Shown in pieces: positions 33,166 through 42,577 of a stretch of 64,000 nt of DNA. The translations under genes were made by a program, and so were the position numbers. The notes under the pieces were generated by a model. The model was not told where the DNA came from. It worked only from the letters and a program-made list of their open reading frames with translations, and did no database searches. Source of the DNA: Actinomycetes bacterium (GTDB taxonomy: Bacteria; Actinomycetota; JAICYB01). The stretch lies in NCBI GenBank assembly GCA_025934435.1, contig JAICYB010000013.1, positions 1 through 64,000 of the forward strand. Reading direction: 5' to 3'. Every line of letters starts with the position of its first letter. Position 1 is the stretch's first letter.

Positions 33166-34352
33166 GGCTCGCGACGGTCATCGTCGCCCTCGCGCTGGTC
33201 TGCGCGGGATGCGCTCGGAGTGCCGACTCATTCGTGGTCGGCGCGGTGTACCCGACGACCGGGCCGCAGGGCGGTGGCGGATCGCAGGAGTACCACGGCG
33301 CCCTCATAGCCGCCGACTACGCGAACGAGCACGGCGGCGTGAACGGGAAGCACATCGCGATCGATCTGCACGCGTCGCCGTCCGCCGAAGGTGTCCCGAC
33401 GGCCGTTCGCGTCCTCGCCAAGCGCACGAACGTCGTCATCGGCTCGTACGGCAGCACGCTCTCCGTCGTCGCGGCACACATCGCCGCACAGCACAACGTC
33501 GTCTTCTGGGAAACGGGCGCCGTCGGCGACATGCCGGGCAAGCTCCCGCGTTCCGATCGCTTCTTCCGTGTCGCACCGACGGGCGAAGAGCTCGGCGCGG
33601 CCGCGGTCGACTTCGTGCAGCAGCATGTGTTGAAGACGGCCGATGTGCGCTACGGCGTCGCCTACGTCGACGACGTCTACGGACAAGCGGTCGGCGGCGG
33701 CGCCATCCACGAGATCGAAGGCCACGGCGCCGAACCCGTTCGCTACAACTATTCGCTTCCGAACACCGACTTCAACGCGCTGGCGAGACGCATCGCGGCC
33801 GACAAGGTGAACGTTCTCGTCGTTGCGGCGTACATCGACGACGGCGTCGCGCTGCGTCGCGCGCTCGTCCGTCAGCACGTTCCGCTGCTCGCCAACATCG
33901 GCACGAGCTCGAGCTACTGCATGCCGGCCTTCGGCGCGCGGCTCGGCAAGGAAGCGGTCGGCGTGTACGCCTCGGACAAACCGGACGGCGACATCCTCCG
34001 CACCGGTTCGCTGAAGCGGGACGCGGTGAAGGCGCTCGAGTGGGCGCGCACGCAGTACCGCAAGCGCTACGGCGGCGACATGCCCGCTCCGGCGCTCGCC
34101 GGCTTCGCCGGCGCATGGGCGCTCTTCCACGACGTACTTCCGAAGTCGAGCGGACGAAGCGCTGCGGCGATCGCCGCCGCCGCGCACTCCGTTTCACTTG
34201 CGCCGGGCTCCCTGCCGAACGGCAGCGGTCTGTCCTTCGGCGCCGACGGCGACAACGCGCGGGCGCTGACGGTGATCTGGAAGTGGATCGCGCCCGGCAA
34301 GCGCGCTGTGGTCTGGCCGCCGGCATTCGCTACCGCGAAGCTGACAACGTGA
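33162..34352 (+). CDS. periplasmic-binding-protein-like lipoprotein
   Basis: A 396-residue type-I solute-binding protein of the branched-chain amino acid/Peripla_BP_6 group. Lipobox is V-C-A-G-C (about residue 17). It shows GAVYPTTGPQGGGGSQEYHGALIAADYANEHGG at the start of the mature domain and GVAYVDDVYGQAVGGGA midway. No permease or ATPase genes are next to it, so it may work as an orphan sensor or with distant transporter parts. GTGA couplings tie it to both neighbours. Confidence 0.82.
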   Translation: MRLATVIVALALVCAGCARSADSFVVGAVYPTTGPQGGGGSQEYHGALIAADYANEHGGVNGKHIAIDLHASPSAEGVPTAVRVLAKRTNVVIGSYGSTLSVVAAHIAAQHNVVFWETGAVGDMPGKLPRSDRFFRVAPTGEELGAAAVDFVQQHVLKTADVRYGVAYVDDVYGQAVGGGAIHEIEGHGAEPVRYNYSLPNTDFNALARRIAADKVNVLVVAAYIDDGVALRRALVRQHVPLLANIGTSSSYCMPAFGARLGKEAVGVYASDKPDGDILRTGSLKRDAVKALEWARTQYRKRYGGDMPAPALAGFAGAWALFHDVLPKSSGRSAAAIAAAAHSVSLAPGSLPNGSGLSFGADGDNARALTVIWKWIAPGKRAVVWPPAFATAKLTT

Positions 34353-35041
34353 AGAAGTTCGCTTTCGGCCTTGCCGCCGTCGCGCTGTACGTCGTCGCCG
34401 TCGTGGTCACGCGCGTTCCGGTTCGTCCGCTGTACGACGGTTCCGGTCCTCCCCGTCCGTACAACTGGGTGAAGCCGCCGTCCGGCTTCAAGAACACGAA
34501 GCCGAAGCCGTTCTCGCAGAGCGTCGACATCGGCGCGAGGGGAACGGTCGCGGCCAACCTCGCCACCTCGGACGGACAAGCGGTTCTGATCGCGCCCGAA
34601 GGATCGTTCGCGAAGCACGGCAGTGATACGTCCGTGCGTTTCCGCTTCGTCCCACTCGATCCGGCGACGATCAAGCCGCCTCCGGTCAAACCGAAGCCGC
34701 AGGGGAACGCGTACCGGATCACCGGGACCTACGAACCCTCCCGGGCCGACGCGGTTCCCGTGCACAACGTGACCGTCCTGCTTCGCTACCCGGCGATGGC
34801 GGCCACGGTCCTGCGCCTGCAGGGCACGTCGTGGACGATGCTCAAAGCCCAGAACCTCGCCTCGACGCTGCAGATCTACGCGAATACATCGGCCCTCGGG
34901 ACATTCGTCGCGGCGGGAGGCCACAGCAACGCCCTCATCCTCTGGTACATCACCGGCGGCCTCTCGTTCCTCGCTGCCATCCTCGGCCTCCTGCTTGGTC
35001 TCCGCGAACGACGCACTCCCGCCTCCGGCGAACGAAACTGA
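34349..35041 (+). CDS. membrane-anchored protein of unknown function
   Basis: A 230-residue protein with an N-terminal helix (residues 4-21, uncleaved or signal), an extracellular beta-rich region with Pro/Lys stretches (KPPPVKPKPQG), and a C-terminal helix (about 196-217) with the basic end LRERR. The start is GTG 34349, overlapping the previous stop as GTGA. It closes the operon that begins near 28912. No family recognised. Confidence 0.6.
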   Translation: MKKFAFGLAAVALYVVAVVVTRVPVRPLYDGSGPPRPYNWVKPPSGFKNTKPKPFSQSVDIGARGTVAANLATSDGQAVLIAPEGSFAKHGSDTSVRFRFVPLDPATIKPPPVKPKPQGNAYRITGTYEPSRADAVPVHNVTVLLRYPAMAATVLRLQGTSWTMLKAQNLASTLQIYANTSALGTFVAAGGHSNALILWYITGGLSFLAAILGLLLGLRERRTPASGERN

Positions 35042-35045
35042 AGGC

Positions 35046-36074
35046 ATGGAACTCCTCGACCTGCGATCCGCGAACGACCACGAAGAGGTCGCCTTCCGTC
35101 AAGACCGGGCCACCGGACTCCGCTCCATCGTCGCGATCCACTCGACGAAGCTCGGCCCGGCGCTCGGCGGCACCCGCTTCCTTCCCTATCCGAGCGAGGA
35201 CGAAGCCCTCGCGGACGTGATGCGTCTCGCCCGCGCGATGTCGTACAAGTCGGCGGCGGCCGGGCTCGACTTCGGCGGCGGGAAGGCCGTGATCATCGGC
35301 GACCCTCACCTCAAGACGGAAGCGCTCCTGCGTTCCTACGCCGGTTTCATCGACTCACTCGGCGGCCGGTACATCACGACCGAGGACGTCGGCACCACCG
35401 AGGAAGACATGAACGTCATCGGGAAGTACACGACGCATGTCACGGGAACCTCGCAAGGTTCGCACGACCCGTCCGAGGCGACGGCGTGGGGCGTGTACAA
35501 CGCGATGCGCGCCGTAACCGAACAGCGCCTCGGACAACCCACCATGGCCGGGCTGCATGTCGCCGTCCAAGGCGTCGGCAAGGTGGGCACGGCGCTGTTG
35601 CGCTATCTCCGCGCGGAAGGATGCGGTCTCACCGTCGCGGATACGTCCGACGAAGTGCTCCGTCACCTCTCGCGCCGCGCGGATGTCACGATCGTTCCGA
35701 CCGAAGAGATCCACTCGTTCCCGTGCGACGTCTTCTCGCCGTGCGCACTGTCCGGGACGCTGAACGAGAAGACGATCCCGCAACTTCGGTGCCGGGCGGT
35801 GATCGGCTGCGCGAACAACCAGCTCGCGACACCGGAGGCCGCCGAGATGCTCGCGTCCCGCGAGATCGTGTACGCGCCCGACTTCATCGTGAATGCCGGT
35901 GGCGTCATCAACATCGCGCACGAGATGGGCGGCTCGTACGACCACGACGCAGCCTTCGATCATGTGGCGCGGATCGCGGACACGATCACGCGTGTCCTCG
36001 CGATGTCGAAAGCGGAGGACATCACCACCGAGCGGGCGGCAGAGAAGATCGCCGAAGAAAGGATCTACGCATGA
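35046..36074 (+). CDS. Glu/Leu/Phe/Val dehydrogenase (leucine-type)
   Basis: A 342-residue amino-acid dehydrogenase that oxidatively deaminates a branched or aromatic amino acid with NAD. Substrate-side LGPALGGTRFLPY (about 37-49), catalytic Lys region MSYKSAAAGLDFGGGKAVI (about 67-85), Rossmann VAVQGVGKVGTALLRYL, and ANNQLATPEAAEML. Length fits leucine or phenylalanine dehydrogenases. ATG 35046 is the start; its stop overlaps the cupin gene as ATGA. It could supply 2-oxoacids to an E1 such as that at 7869-9959 (inference). Confidence 0.9.
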   Translation: MELLDLRSANDHEEVAFRQDRATGLRSIVAIHSTKLGPALGGTRFLPYPSEDEALADVMRLARAMSYKSAAAGLDFGGGKAVIIGDPHLKTEALLRSYAGFIDSLGGRYITTEDVGTTEEDMNVIGKYTTHVTGTSQGSHDPSEATAWGVYNAMRAVTEQRLGQPTMAGLHVAVQGVGKVGTALLRYLRAEGCGLTVADTSDEVLRHLSRRADVTIVPTEEIHSFPCDVFSPCALSGTLNEKTIPQLRCRAVIGCANNQLATPEAAEMLASREIVYAPDFIVNAGGVINIAHEMGGSYDHDAAFDHVARIADTITRVLAMSKAEDITTERAAEKIAEERIYA

Positions 36075-36451
36075 GCTATTTCTCGAACGAGAAGGCCGTC
36101 GGCGGGGGCGAGCTTCGTGTTGCGCGCGGTGGCGAGATGCGCGGTTTCGAGGTCGCGCGCGGCGTCACGCTCCATCCGTTGCTCGGCGGCGGGATGAACA
36201 TCAACGTCGTCGTCATCGAGCCGGGTTGCGAAGCCGAGCTCCACGCGCACGACGAGGAACAGATGGGTTACATCGTCTCGGGCGATTGCGAGTTCACGGA
36301 CGGAACGAACACCGTCCTGCTCCATCCGGGCGACCTCTACCACGCACTGCCGAACGTCCCGCACGGCGCGAAAGCGCTGACGGAGCGTTGCGTGATCATC
36401 GACTGCTTCTCACCGGTGCGCGCCGGGATGAAGGAGCTCCTAGAGAGCTAG
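36071..36451 (+). CDS. cupin-domain protein
   Basis: A 126-residue single-domain cupin: motif 1 G-C-E-A-E-L-H-A-H-D-E-E-Q-M-G-Y (H-x-H-x4-E type) and motif 2 HPGDLYHALPNVPHGA. The histidines and glutamate would hold a divalent metal. Coupling by ATGA to the dehydrogenase suggests a role in amino-acid metabolism or its regulation. The 3' end overlaps the convergent aminotransferase by 12 bases. Confidence 0.82.
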   Translation: MSYFSNEKAVGGGELRVARGGEMRGFEVARGVTLHPLLGGGMNINVVVIEPGCEAELHAHDEEQMGYIVSGDCEFTDGTNTVLLHPGDLYHALPNVPHGAKALTERCVIIDCFSPVRAGMKELLES

Positions 36452-37594
36452 GGCCCCATCGGTGTCGGCGTACCACGCGGTGAGCCGCTCGGCGGCGGCG
36501 CGGATCGTCTGCTCGCTCGCCGCGAGCGAGATGCGCAACTGATCGGACGCCGCGCTCCCGAAGGCCGTACCCGGCGCGAGAGCGACACCTCGCGCCACGA
36601 GATCGATCGCCGCCTTACGCGCATCGGCCCCCGACCGGAGGGGAAACATCACATAGAAGGCGCCCGATGGGACGACGCACTCGATACCCGCCTCTCGTAG
36701 CAACTGCAGGAGCACGTTCCGCCGGTGCTCGTACGCGTCGCGCATCTCGACGATCGCATGCTGCGGCCCCGTCAGCGCCTCGACGGCGGCCGCTTGGCAC
36801 GGCTCCGCGACACACGTGACGCTCCCCTCCTGGATGCCGATCAGCGGAGCCGTGAGCCACGACGGAACCGCCGTGTACCCGACGCGCCATCCGGTCATCG
36901 CATACGTCTTCGAGCAGCTCCACACCGCCGCGACACCGTCGTCGTCGTGATGCAAGGCCGTGTCCGGCTCGCGTCCGTCGAAGACGATCTCGTCGTACAC
37001 CTCATCGGACAGCACGAGGACGTCCCGCTCCCGCGCAACCCGCACGAGCGCTTCGATCACATCCGGCGGTATCACCGTTCCCGTCGGGTTGCTCGGACTG
37101 CAGATGACGAGGAGCTTCGTCCGCTGTGTGAATCGTGAGGCGACGTCTTCCGGATCGGGGACGAACCCGTTCGACGCCGGCAGGGCATAGCGCACCGGGA
37201 CGCCGCCACGTCCCGCGATCGCCATCTCGCAGTTCGGCCACCCCGGATCGGGCACGAGCACCTCGTCGCCCTCACCGACCATCGCGTAGACGATCGCGGC
37301 GATCGCCTGCGCGGCCCCGCTCGTCACGACGACGCGTTCGGCCGGGACGTCGATCCGGTGGACACGCTTCAAGCGCTCGACGATCGCGTCGCGCAGCACG
37401 GGAAGACCGACGGTGCTCGTGTAACCCGCGTGCCGGCGTGCGGCCCGGAACGCGGCTTCGACGATGTGGATCGGCGTCGGGAAGTCCGGCTCGCCGACCT
37501 CGAGGTGCAGCATGTCCGGACGGCCCCACGCCAGGTCGAAGATCTCGCGGATGCCGGACGGCTGCACGGACAAGGCCGACGGCGTCGGCTGCAT
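36440..37594 (-). CDS. class I/II PLP-dependent aminotransferase
   Basis: A 384-residue fold-type I aminotransferase. EVGEPDFPTP near the start, TSGAAQAIAAI at the PLP phosphate region, CSPSNPTGTVI (about 170-180), DEVYDEIVF, and the PLP lysine in SCSKTYAMTGWRVGY (about 230-244). It transfers amino groups between an amino acid and a 2-oxoacid, most like aspartate or aromatic aminotransferases. It lies 3 bases after the phosphotransferase gene. Confidence 0.9.
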   Translation of the reverse strand: MQPTPSALSVQPSGIREIFDLAWGRPDMLHLEVGEPDFPTPIHIVEAAFRAARRHAGYTSTVGLPVLRDAIVERLKRVHRIDVPAERVVVTSGAAQAIAAIVYAMVGEGDEVLVPDPGWPNCEMAIAGRGGVPVRYALPASNGFVPDPEDVASRFTQRTKLLVICSPSNPTGTVIPPDVIEALVRVARERDVLVLSDEVYDEIVFDGREPDTALHHDDDGVAAVWSCSKTYAMTGWRVGYTAVPSWLTAPLIGIQEGSVTCVAEPCQAAAVEALTGPQHAIVEMRDAYEHRRNVLLQLLREAGIECVVPSGAFYVMFPLRSGADARKAAIDLVARGVALAPGTAFGSAASDQLRISLAASEQTIRAAAERLTAWYADTDGALAL

Positions 37595-37596
37595 AC

Positions 37597-38583
37597 CTAG
37601 ACCCCGGCCGAGATGATCTCGAGCGAACGCCGGGCGAGCGCGGGAACACCGGCGTCGAGCGCGGCGAACATCGAGTCGTCGGCCTTGCCTTGCTTGAAGC
37701 GGTAGTTCGAGCCTTCCATGATGATCGCGATCTTCCATCCGGCGAACGCGCAGTAGAAGCGAAGATCGTCGATGGTTCGTCCGCTGCGGTTCGAATAACG
37801 TTCCGCGATCTCGGCGCGCGACGGGTACACACCGCCCCCTTCCGGTGAGAAGTAGAGCATCCATCCGACGTCGACGAGCGGGTCGCCGATCGCCGAGATC
37901 TCCCAGTCCACGACGGCGGCGATGCGTCCCGGCTTGTCGGGCGCGAGCATCACGTTGTCGAGTTTGTAGTCGCCGTGCGTCAGCGTGACGTCACGTTGCG
38001 GCGGCTGGTTCGTGCGCAGCCACTCACCGACCTCGTCGATCTCGCTCACCTCGCGGTGTCGAACAGCGTCGTACAGCTCTTGCATGCGGCGCAGGTTGCG
38101 CGACAGGAACTCGTCGGGTTTCCGAGCCATCTGTGACAGACCGGCACCTTCCCAATCGACGCCGTGGATGTCGGCGAGCTTGTCGGAGAGATCGAATCCG
38201 ATGTTCCGTTCTTCGCCGGCGAGTGCTTCCGGAACCCCACCGCGCATGACGACACCGTCGACGTACGACATCAGATAGAAGGGCGCGCCGATGAACGAGT
38301 CGTCCCGGCAGAGATCGATCGGCACGGGAACCGGCACCGGCATGCCCGCGTCGGCGAGCGCCTTCATCACGTCGAATTCGCGATGCATCTCGTGCGTCCC
38401 GGGGAGGATGTCGCCGCGCGGCGGGCGCCGCAGGACCCATCGATCCGGCCCCCGCTCGACGACGAATGTGAGGTTAGAGTGGCCCTCGCCGAGCCGGGAA
38501 ACGGTCGGTGTGTCCGGCGAGGGACCGAAGCGGTCGTCGAGGTAGCGGACGAGTCCCTCGATGGGCACGAGCGATCCGGGCAT
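37597..38583 (-). CDS. phosphotransferase (APH family, FadE36-like)
   Basis: A 328-residue kinase-fold protein: ATP lobe (LGEGHSNLTFVVE; WVLRRPP), catalytic loop LTHGDYKLDNVML (about 193-205) and metal motif AAVVDWEISAIGDP. This exact pattern is shared with the ACAD10/11 and FadE36-type kinases that phosphorylate hydroxy-acyl-CoA substrates in fatty-acid breakdown. ATG 38583 or 38595 may start it. Confidence 0.85.
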   Translation of the reverse strand: MPGSLVPIEGLVRYLDDRFGPSPDTPTVSRLGEGHSNLTFVVERGPDRWVLRRPPRGDILPGTHEMHREFDVMKALADAGMPVPVPVPIDLCRDDSFIGAPFYLMSYVDGVVMRGGVPEALAGEERNIGFDLSDKLADIHGVDWEGAGLSQMARKPDEFLSRNLRRMQELYDAVRHREVSEIDEVGEWLRTNQPPQRDVTLTHGDYKLDNVMLAPDKPGRIAAVVDWEISAIGDPLVDVGWMLYFSPEGGGVYPSRAEIAERYSNRSGRTIDDLRFYCAFAGWKIAIIMEGSNYRFKQGKADDSMFAALDAGVPALARRSLEIISAGV

Positions 38584-38631
38584 GGCAGGGAGCATGGCAC
38601 GGCAGGGCTTCCTCGGACCAAGTGGATGGGG

Positions 38632-38683
38632 GTTCACAAGGTCACAAGCAGTGATTTGACTACTCCTACGACTTTGTAAGAAT
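38632..38683 (+). promoter_or_regulatory. candidate promoter with MtrA-like repeats
   Basis: Upstream of the NlpC/P60 gene lie the near-direct repeats GTTCACAAG and GTCACAAGC, resembling the GTCACA half-sites recognised by MtrA at mycobacterial wall-hydrolase genes. A -35-like TTGACT is at 38656 with an AT-rich TAAGAA near 38677. Spacing of the -10 is short, so the promoter call is tentative. The remaining leader to 38769 shows no recognised riboswitch core. Confidence 0.35.
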
Positions 38684-38769
38684 CAGCAAGTCCAAAACGA
38701 GCGGGTGCCTTCCGGATCCCCATCGAGCGGGTCCGCCACGGGGCAGGCACATCCCACAAGGAGACTTAG

Positions 38770-39330
38770 ATGCTGCTGCATGGTGACCTACGCGCGCGCG
38801 CCCTGGTGGGCGCCGTCGCCCTCGCGATCACGTTCGCCGCCATCCCGAGCGCTCACGCGACGCCTCGGAGAGCCGTGATGGAGGAGGCGGCCGCTCCGGT
38901 CAAAGTGCCGGGCAAGACGAAGAAGAAGGGTTCGCGCGCGACCGGGTGGGCCGTCCACAAGGGTGGCTGGCAGATGACGCCGCGACGGCCGATGTCCCGG
39001 GCCCAGATCGTCCTCGCGACGGCTCGGGCGCAGCTCGGCAAGCCGTACGTATGGGCGGCCGACGGGCCGAACGCCTTCGACTGTTCGGGACTCACGATGT
39101 ACGCCTGGCACGCCGCCGGCGTCGACCTCCCGCACAATTCCTACGCGCAGCAGGACGCGACGACGGCCGTCCCGGTCGACAAGATGCAGCCGGGCGACCT
39201 GGTCTTTTACCCGGGCCACGTCGGGATCTACATCGGACACGGCGAGATGATCCACGCGCCGCACACCGGCGCGAACGTCGAGATCGCGCCGCTCTTGCCG
39301 GACGTCATCGGAGCCGGACGACCTGCGTAG
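38770..39330 (+). CDS. NlpC/P60 peptidoglycan endopeptidase
   Basis: A 186-residue exported wall hydrolase. Signal peptide to about residue 32 (AHA), a basic linker, and an NlpC/P60 domain (about 78-186) with Cys in NAFDCSGLTMYAW, His in GHVGIYIGHG and a third polar residue in MIHAPHTG. It would cleave peptide stems of peptidoglycan. It has no SH3 or coiled-coil targeting part. RBS aaggag precedes the ATG. A SpoIID-type protein follows. Confidence 0.9.
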   Translation: MLLHGDLRARALVGAVALAITFAAIPSAHATPRRAVMEEAAAPVKVPGKTKKKGSRATGWAVHKGGWQMTPRRPMSRAQIVLATARAQLGKPYVWAADGPNAFDCSGLTMYAWHAAGVDLPHNSYAQQDATTAVPVDKMQPGDLVFYPGHVGIYIGHGEMIHAPHTGANVEIAPLLPDVIGAGRPA

Positions 39331-39363
39331 CGGTTGACTCGCAAGTCAAGTAGCCTCGCAGCG

Positions 39364-40980
39364 ATGCGCTTCCGTGCGGCGGCCGCGCTCGGCTGCTTCG
39401 TCGCGCTCATCACCGTCCCGATGAGCGCTTTCGCCGGCGTACCGTCGTCGATCCTCCGCGCGAACGACCCGAACGACACCGTCAACATCGACGGGCTCGG
39501 TGGTGCTCACGGCTACGGCCTCGCCATGGACGGCGTCGAAGGCGAAGCCGACCACGGCTTCGACCACGACAAGATCCTGAGTCTCTTCTACCCGGGGACG
39601 ACGTCCTCCCACTTCGGCGGGACGGTCCGCGTCTGGCTCGCCGAAGGCGGCGCGCAACACTTCACCCTTCCCGGGGGCGGAGCGGTCCTCAGCGGCGCGA
39701 GCGGACCGAAGCTCGCCGCACTGAATCCGGGCGGACGGATCACCGTGAGCGAATCGGGCGGCGCCCTGAAGATCGCCACCTCCGGCGCGCAAGCGGCGAG
39801 CAACACCGCCGACGATCACGCCGCCGCCACCGCACCGCCGAACCCCGTCTTCACGCCGAACCCGACGGAACGTCCGGCCCCCACGCCGCTCGCGACGCTC
39901 GTACCGACGGCGCGGCCGATCGTGAAACCGAAGCCGACACCGAAGCCGACCGAGAAGGCGACGCCGAGGCCGTCGTCGGCGCCCGCGCTGCAGACGAAGA
40001 ACTCCGTGTACATCGTCCCGGCGGGATATCCCGCCCTGACGACGGTCGCCACGACCGGACACAGCTACCGCGGCACGATCGAGATCCGCCGCGCCGCCGC
40101 GGGCTCCGTCCGGGTGATCAACCACGTCGACCTCGAGACCTACGTCGACGGCATCGCCGAGGAGAAGGGCGCAGGCTGGCCGCCGCAGGCGATGGACGTC
40201 CTCGCGGTGGCCGCGCGCAGTCTCGCGGCGTCGACGATGACGTGGTACACGACGCACCACGGCGAGGGATACGACATCTGCAACAGCGACAAGTGTCAGG
40301 TGTATCTCGGCTACGACGGTGAGGACGGACCGATGCGTGCCGCGCAAGCGGCGACCGCGGGTGTCATCCGCACCTACAACGGAAGTCCGATCCTCGCGAT
40401 GTACCACGGGAACGGCGGCGGGCAGACCGAAACGTACGGACCGCAGTACCCGTACCTGAAGTCGGTGAAATACCCATTCGCCGACCCGTACCACTGGCAC
40501 GTCTCCACGACGTTCTCGAAGATCGAAGATCAGCTGCGTGCGAGCAACAAGGCCGTTCCGGATCCGCTCGAATTGCTCCGCGTGCTGAAGCGCGGCGATT
40601 CACCGCGTGTCGAGTCGCTCGAGCTGGCGGGCGGACGTGACGCGAAGGAGACCATGCGCGGGACGGACTTCGCGTCCGCATTGGATCTTCCGTCGACGTG
40701 GTTCTACTTCTCGGCGAACGGGTCGAAGGCGCCCGTCAAGGTGTCGGCGGCGACGCTGAGTGCTCCGTCCGGCGGATTCGGATCGGACGTCGTCCGTTCG
40801 TCGCTTCCAGGCGCGCAGGGCCCGCTCTGGCCGACGCTCGTCATCGTTTCGCTACTCGTCTTCGTCGTAGTGACGTCGACGACGTATGCGATCCGCGAGC
40901 CGCTCGTGCTGACGCGCCTACGGACGCTCGACCTCCGGATCTTCGGCCTTCGACTGCGCCGCCACCACCCTCCGCGCTAG
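39364..40980 (+). CDS. SpoIID/LytB-domain exported protein
   Basis: A 538-residue exported protein: signal peptide (to about AFA), a beta region, a Thr/Pro/Lys-rich linker (about 160-215), a SpoIID domain (about 220-430) with HVDLETYVDGIAEEKG, DVLAVAARSLA and the YHGNGGGQTETYG segment, and a C-terminal helix (about 490-512). SpoIID proteins are lytic transglycosylases acting on denuded glycan. ATG 39364 is preferred over TTG 39334, which lies in a short TTGACT-cgca-AGTCAA inverted repeat. The 3' end overlaps the convergent SDR gene by 63 bases. Confidence 0.85.
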   Translation: MRFRAAAALGCFVALITVPMSAFAGVPSSILRANDPNDTVNIDGLGGAHGYGLAMDGVEGEADHGFDHDKILSLFYPGTTSSHFGGTVRVWLAEGGAQHFTLPGGGAVLSGASGPKLAALNPGGRITVSESGGALKIATSGAQAASNTADDHAAATAPPNPVFTPNPTERPAPTPLATLVPTARPIVKPKPTPKPTEKATPRPSSAPALQTKNSVYIVPAGYPALTTVATTGHSYRGTIEIRRAAAGSVRVINHVDLETYVDGIAEEKGAGWPPQAMDVLAVAARSLAASTMTWYTTHHGEGYDICNSDKCQVYLGYDGEDGPMRAAQAATAGVIRTYNGSPILAMYHGNGGGQTETYGPQYPYLKSVKYPFADPYHWHVSTTFSKIEDQLRASNKAVPDPLELLRVLKRGDSPRVESLELAGGRDAKETMRGTDFASALDLPSTWFYFSANGSKAPVKVSAATLSAPSGGFGSDVVRSSLPGAQGPLWPTLVIVSLLVFVVVTSTTYAIREPLVLTRLRTLDLRIFGLRLRRHHPPR

Positions 40981-41772
40981 CGCGGTAACGCCCAGGCTCT
41001 TCATCACGCGAGGCACGACATCCGGGAAGAGCTGCGCCATCGCGATCATCGGTCGCATCGGCGAGGGGTTCACGATCAGCTCTGAGGCGTCCGTCTTGAT
41101 GGCCTTGACCACCGCTTCGGCAACCTTCTCCGGCCGCGATTCGCCGAGCAAGCGCGACGCTTTGATCCCCGTTTGGTCGCGCATGTCCGCATACATGCCC
41201 TGCTCGGATACGAATCCCGGGCACACGACCGAACAACCGACGGGTGAGTCCTGGAGCTCGACCCGCAACATGTGCGTGAACATGATGAGGCCGGCCTTCG
41301 TCGACGCATACGGCGCCTGGTAGGGGAAACCGCCCTTCCCGGCGAGCGAAGCGATGTTGACGATATGACCACGCTCGCGTCGCAACATGCCGGGCAGCAC
41401 TTTGCGCGTCAGAAGCAACGGCGCGGTCAGGTTCACGTCGATGAGCCGAACGATCTCCTCCGGCGGGTAGTCGTCGAAGGGGTGCGTCGACTCGATGCCG
41501 GCGTTGTTCACGAGGATGTCGATCGGGCCGAGCTCGTTCGTCGCCGTCGTCACGAGCGCGTCGAGCTGCGATGCGTCGGTGACGTCCGTCGGGATGCAGA
41601 CGACCTTCACGTCGCGATCCGCGATGTCGGCGCTCACCTTCTCGAGACCGTCGGCCGACCGTGCGGCAAGCGCGACGTTGATGCCCTCGGCCGCGAGTGC
41701 GTCGGCCATCAAGGTGCCGAGTCCGCGAGAGGCACCGGTAAGGATGGCGTTACTGCCCCGAAGGTCCTTCAT
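40918..41772 (-). CDS. short-chain dehydrogenase/reductase
   Basis: A 284-residue SDR with TGASRGLG (about 12-19), NNAG (about 90-93), catalytic Ser in NIASLAG and Y-A-S-T-K (about 156-160). The extra C-terminal part (RPMIAMAQLFPDVVPRVMKSLG) matches actinobacterial SDRs linked to lipid metabolism. Its last 20 codons are read opposite the SpoIID gene. Confidence 0.87.
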   Translation of the reverse strand: MKDLRGSNAILTGASRGLGTLMADALAAEGINVALAARSADGLEKVSADIADRDVKVVCIPTDVTDASQLDALVTTATNELGPIDILVNNAGIESTHPFDDYPPEEIVRLIDVNLTAPLLLTRKVLPGMLRRERGHIVNIASLAGKGGFPYQAPYASTKAGLIMFTHMLRVELQDSPVGCSVVCPGFVSEQGMYADMRDQTGIKASRLLGESRPEKVAEAVVKAIKTDASELIVNPSPMRPMIAMAQLFPDVVPRVMKSLGVTALARRVVAAQSKAEDPEVERP

Positions 41773-41822
41773 CTCCCCGCCCTAATGGTGCGGCCGCCGG
41801 ACGGTGGCCGCAAGACGGGAGG

Positions 41823-42575
41823 TCAAACGACCTCGTGGATCTCGGAGAGGAATTCGACCGCGACCTTGTGGAACTCAGGATTGTTCACGACATTGAGGTG
41901 CGTCCCACCGACGACGGCCGTCTTCGATCCGGCGATCGCGGCGGCGAGGTGGCCCGGGTCGTGGGCGAGAGGGTCGTTGTCCGCGGTGAGGATGAGGACG
42001 GGAACGTCGATCTTGTCGAGTCCGGAAAGTGCCGGACGGGACTGACGCATCACGGCCGCGAGCGCAACACGGTCGGCACGTGTGAGGTCCGCGAAGTCCC
42101 GGAACGACCGAGCGAAGTTGTTCGTGATGGTCGACTTGTCCTCCGCGAGCATCGCGTCGGAGATCGCGTTGCCGAATCCGCGGGCTTCGAGCATGTTGCC
42201 GCCGACGCCGCCGAGCACAGCGCCTCGGACCCGCTCGTCGACGAGGAGCAGCGACAGCATGTTGCGCGCACCCATCGAGTAGCCGAGGCCGAGCACACGA
42301 TCGACACCGAGGTGATCGAGGAGCGCCTGCGCGTCGCGCACCATCGCCTCGTCGGCGTATGCCGAGTCGTCGTGAGGTTTGTCCGACATGCCGTGACCGC
42401 GCTGGTCGAGACCGATCGTTCGAAAGCCCGCGCGGTTCAGCGCATCCGTGATCCCGGGACGGACCCAGTTCGTGTAGACGTCGGTCGCGAAGCCGTGCAA
42501 CAGCAGGACGGGCGTGCCGTCGCCGTCCAGCTCGTACGAGAGCTTCGTTCCGTCGAAGGACTCGAAGGATCCCAT
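41823..42575 (-). CDS. alpha/beta hydrolase
   Basis: A 250-residue alpha/beta hydrolase: oxyanion HGFATD, GLDQRGHGMSDKP, nucleophile elbow G-Y-S-M-G (Ser about residue 102), acid in TADNDPLAHD and His in GGTHLNVV. Substrate unknown. Its ATG comes two bases after the stop of a single DCGA mini-ORF (42578-42619). Confidence 0.87.
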   Translation of the reverse strand: MGSFESFDGTKLSYELDGDGTPVLLLHGFATDVYTNWVRPGITDALNRAGFRTIGLDQRGHGMSDKPHDDSAYADEAMVRDAQALLDHLGVDRVLGLGYSMGARNMLSLLLVDERVRGAVLGGVGGNMLEARGFGNAISDAMLAEDKSTITNNFARSFRDFADLTRADRVALAAVMRQSRPALSGLDKIDVPVLILTADNDPLAHDPGHLAAAIAGSKTAVVGGTHLNVVNNPEFHKVAVEFLSEIHEVV

Positions 42576-42577
42576 CG

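Noticed and set aside
38640..38769. Possible c-di-AMP (ydaO) riboswitch before the NlpC/P60 gene
   Set aside because: Such switches often precede wall hydrolases, but the conserved core blocks, including the late CAGCTAAC segment, could not be found.
39334..39349. TTGACT-cgca-AGTCAA inverted repeat as a terminator or TTG start for the SpoIID gene
   Set aside because: The stem is only six pairs with no U-run, and the ATG at 39364 gives a better signal peptide.
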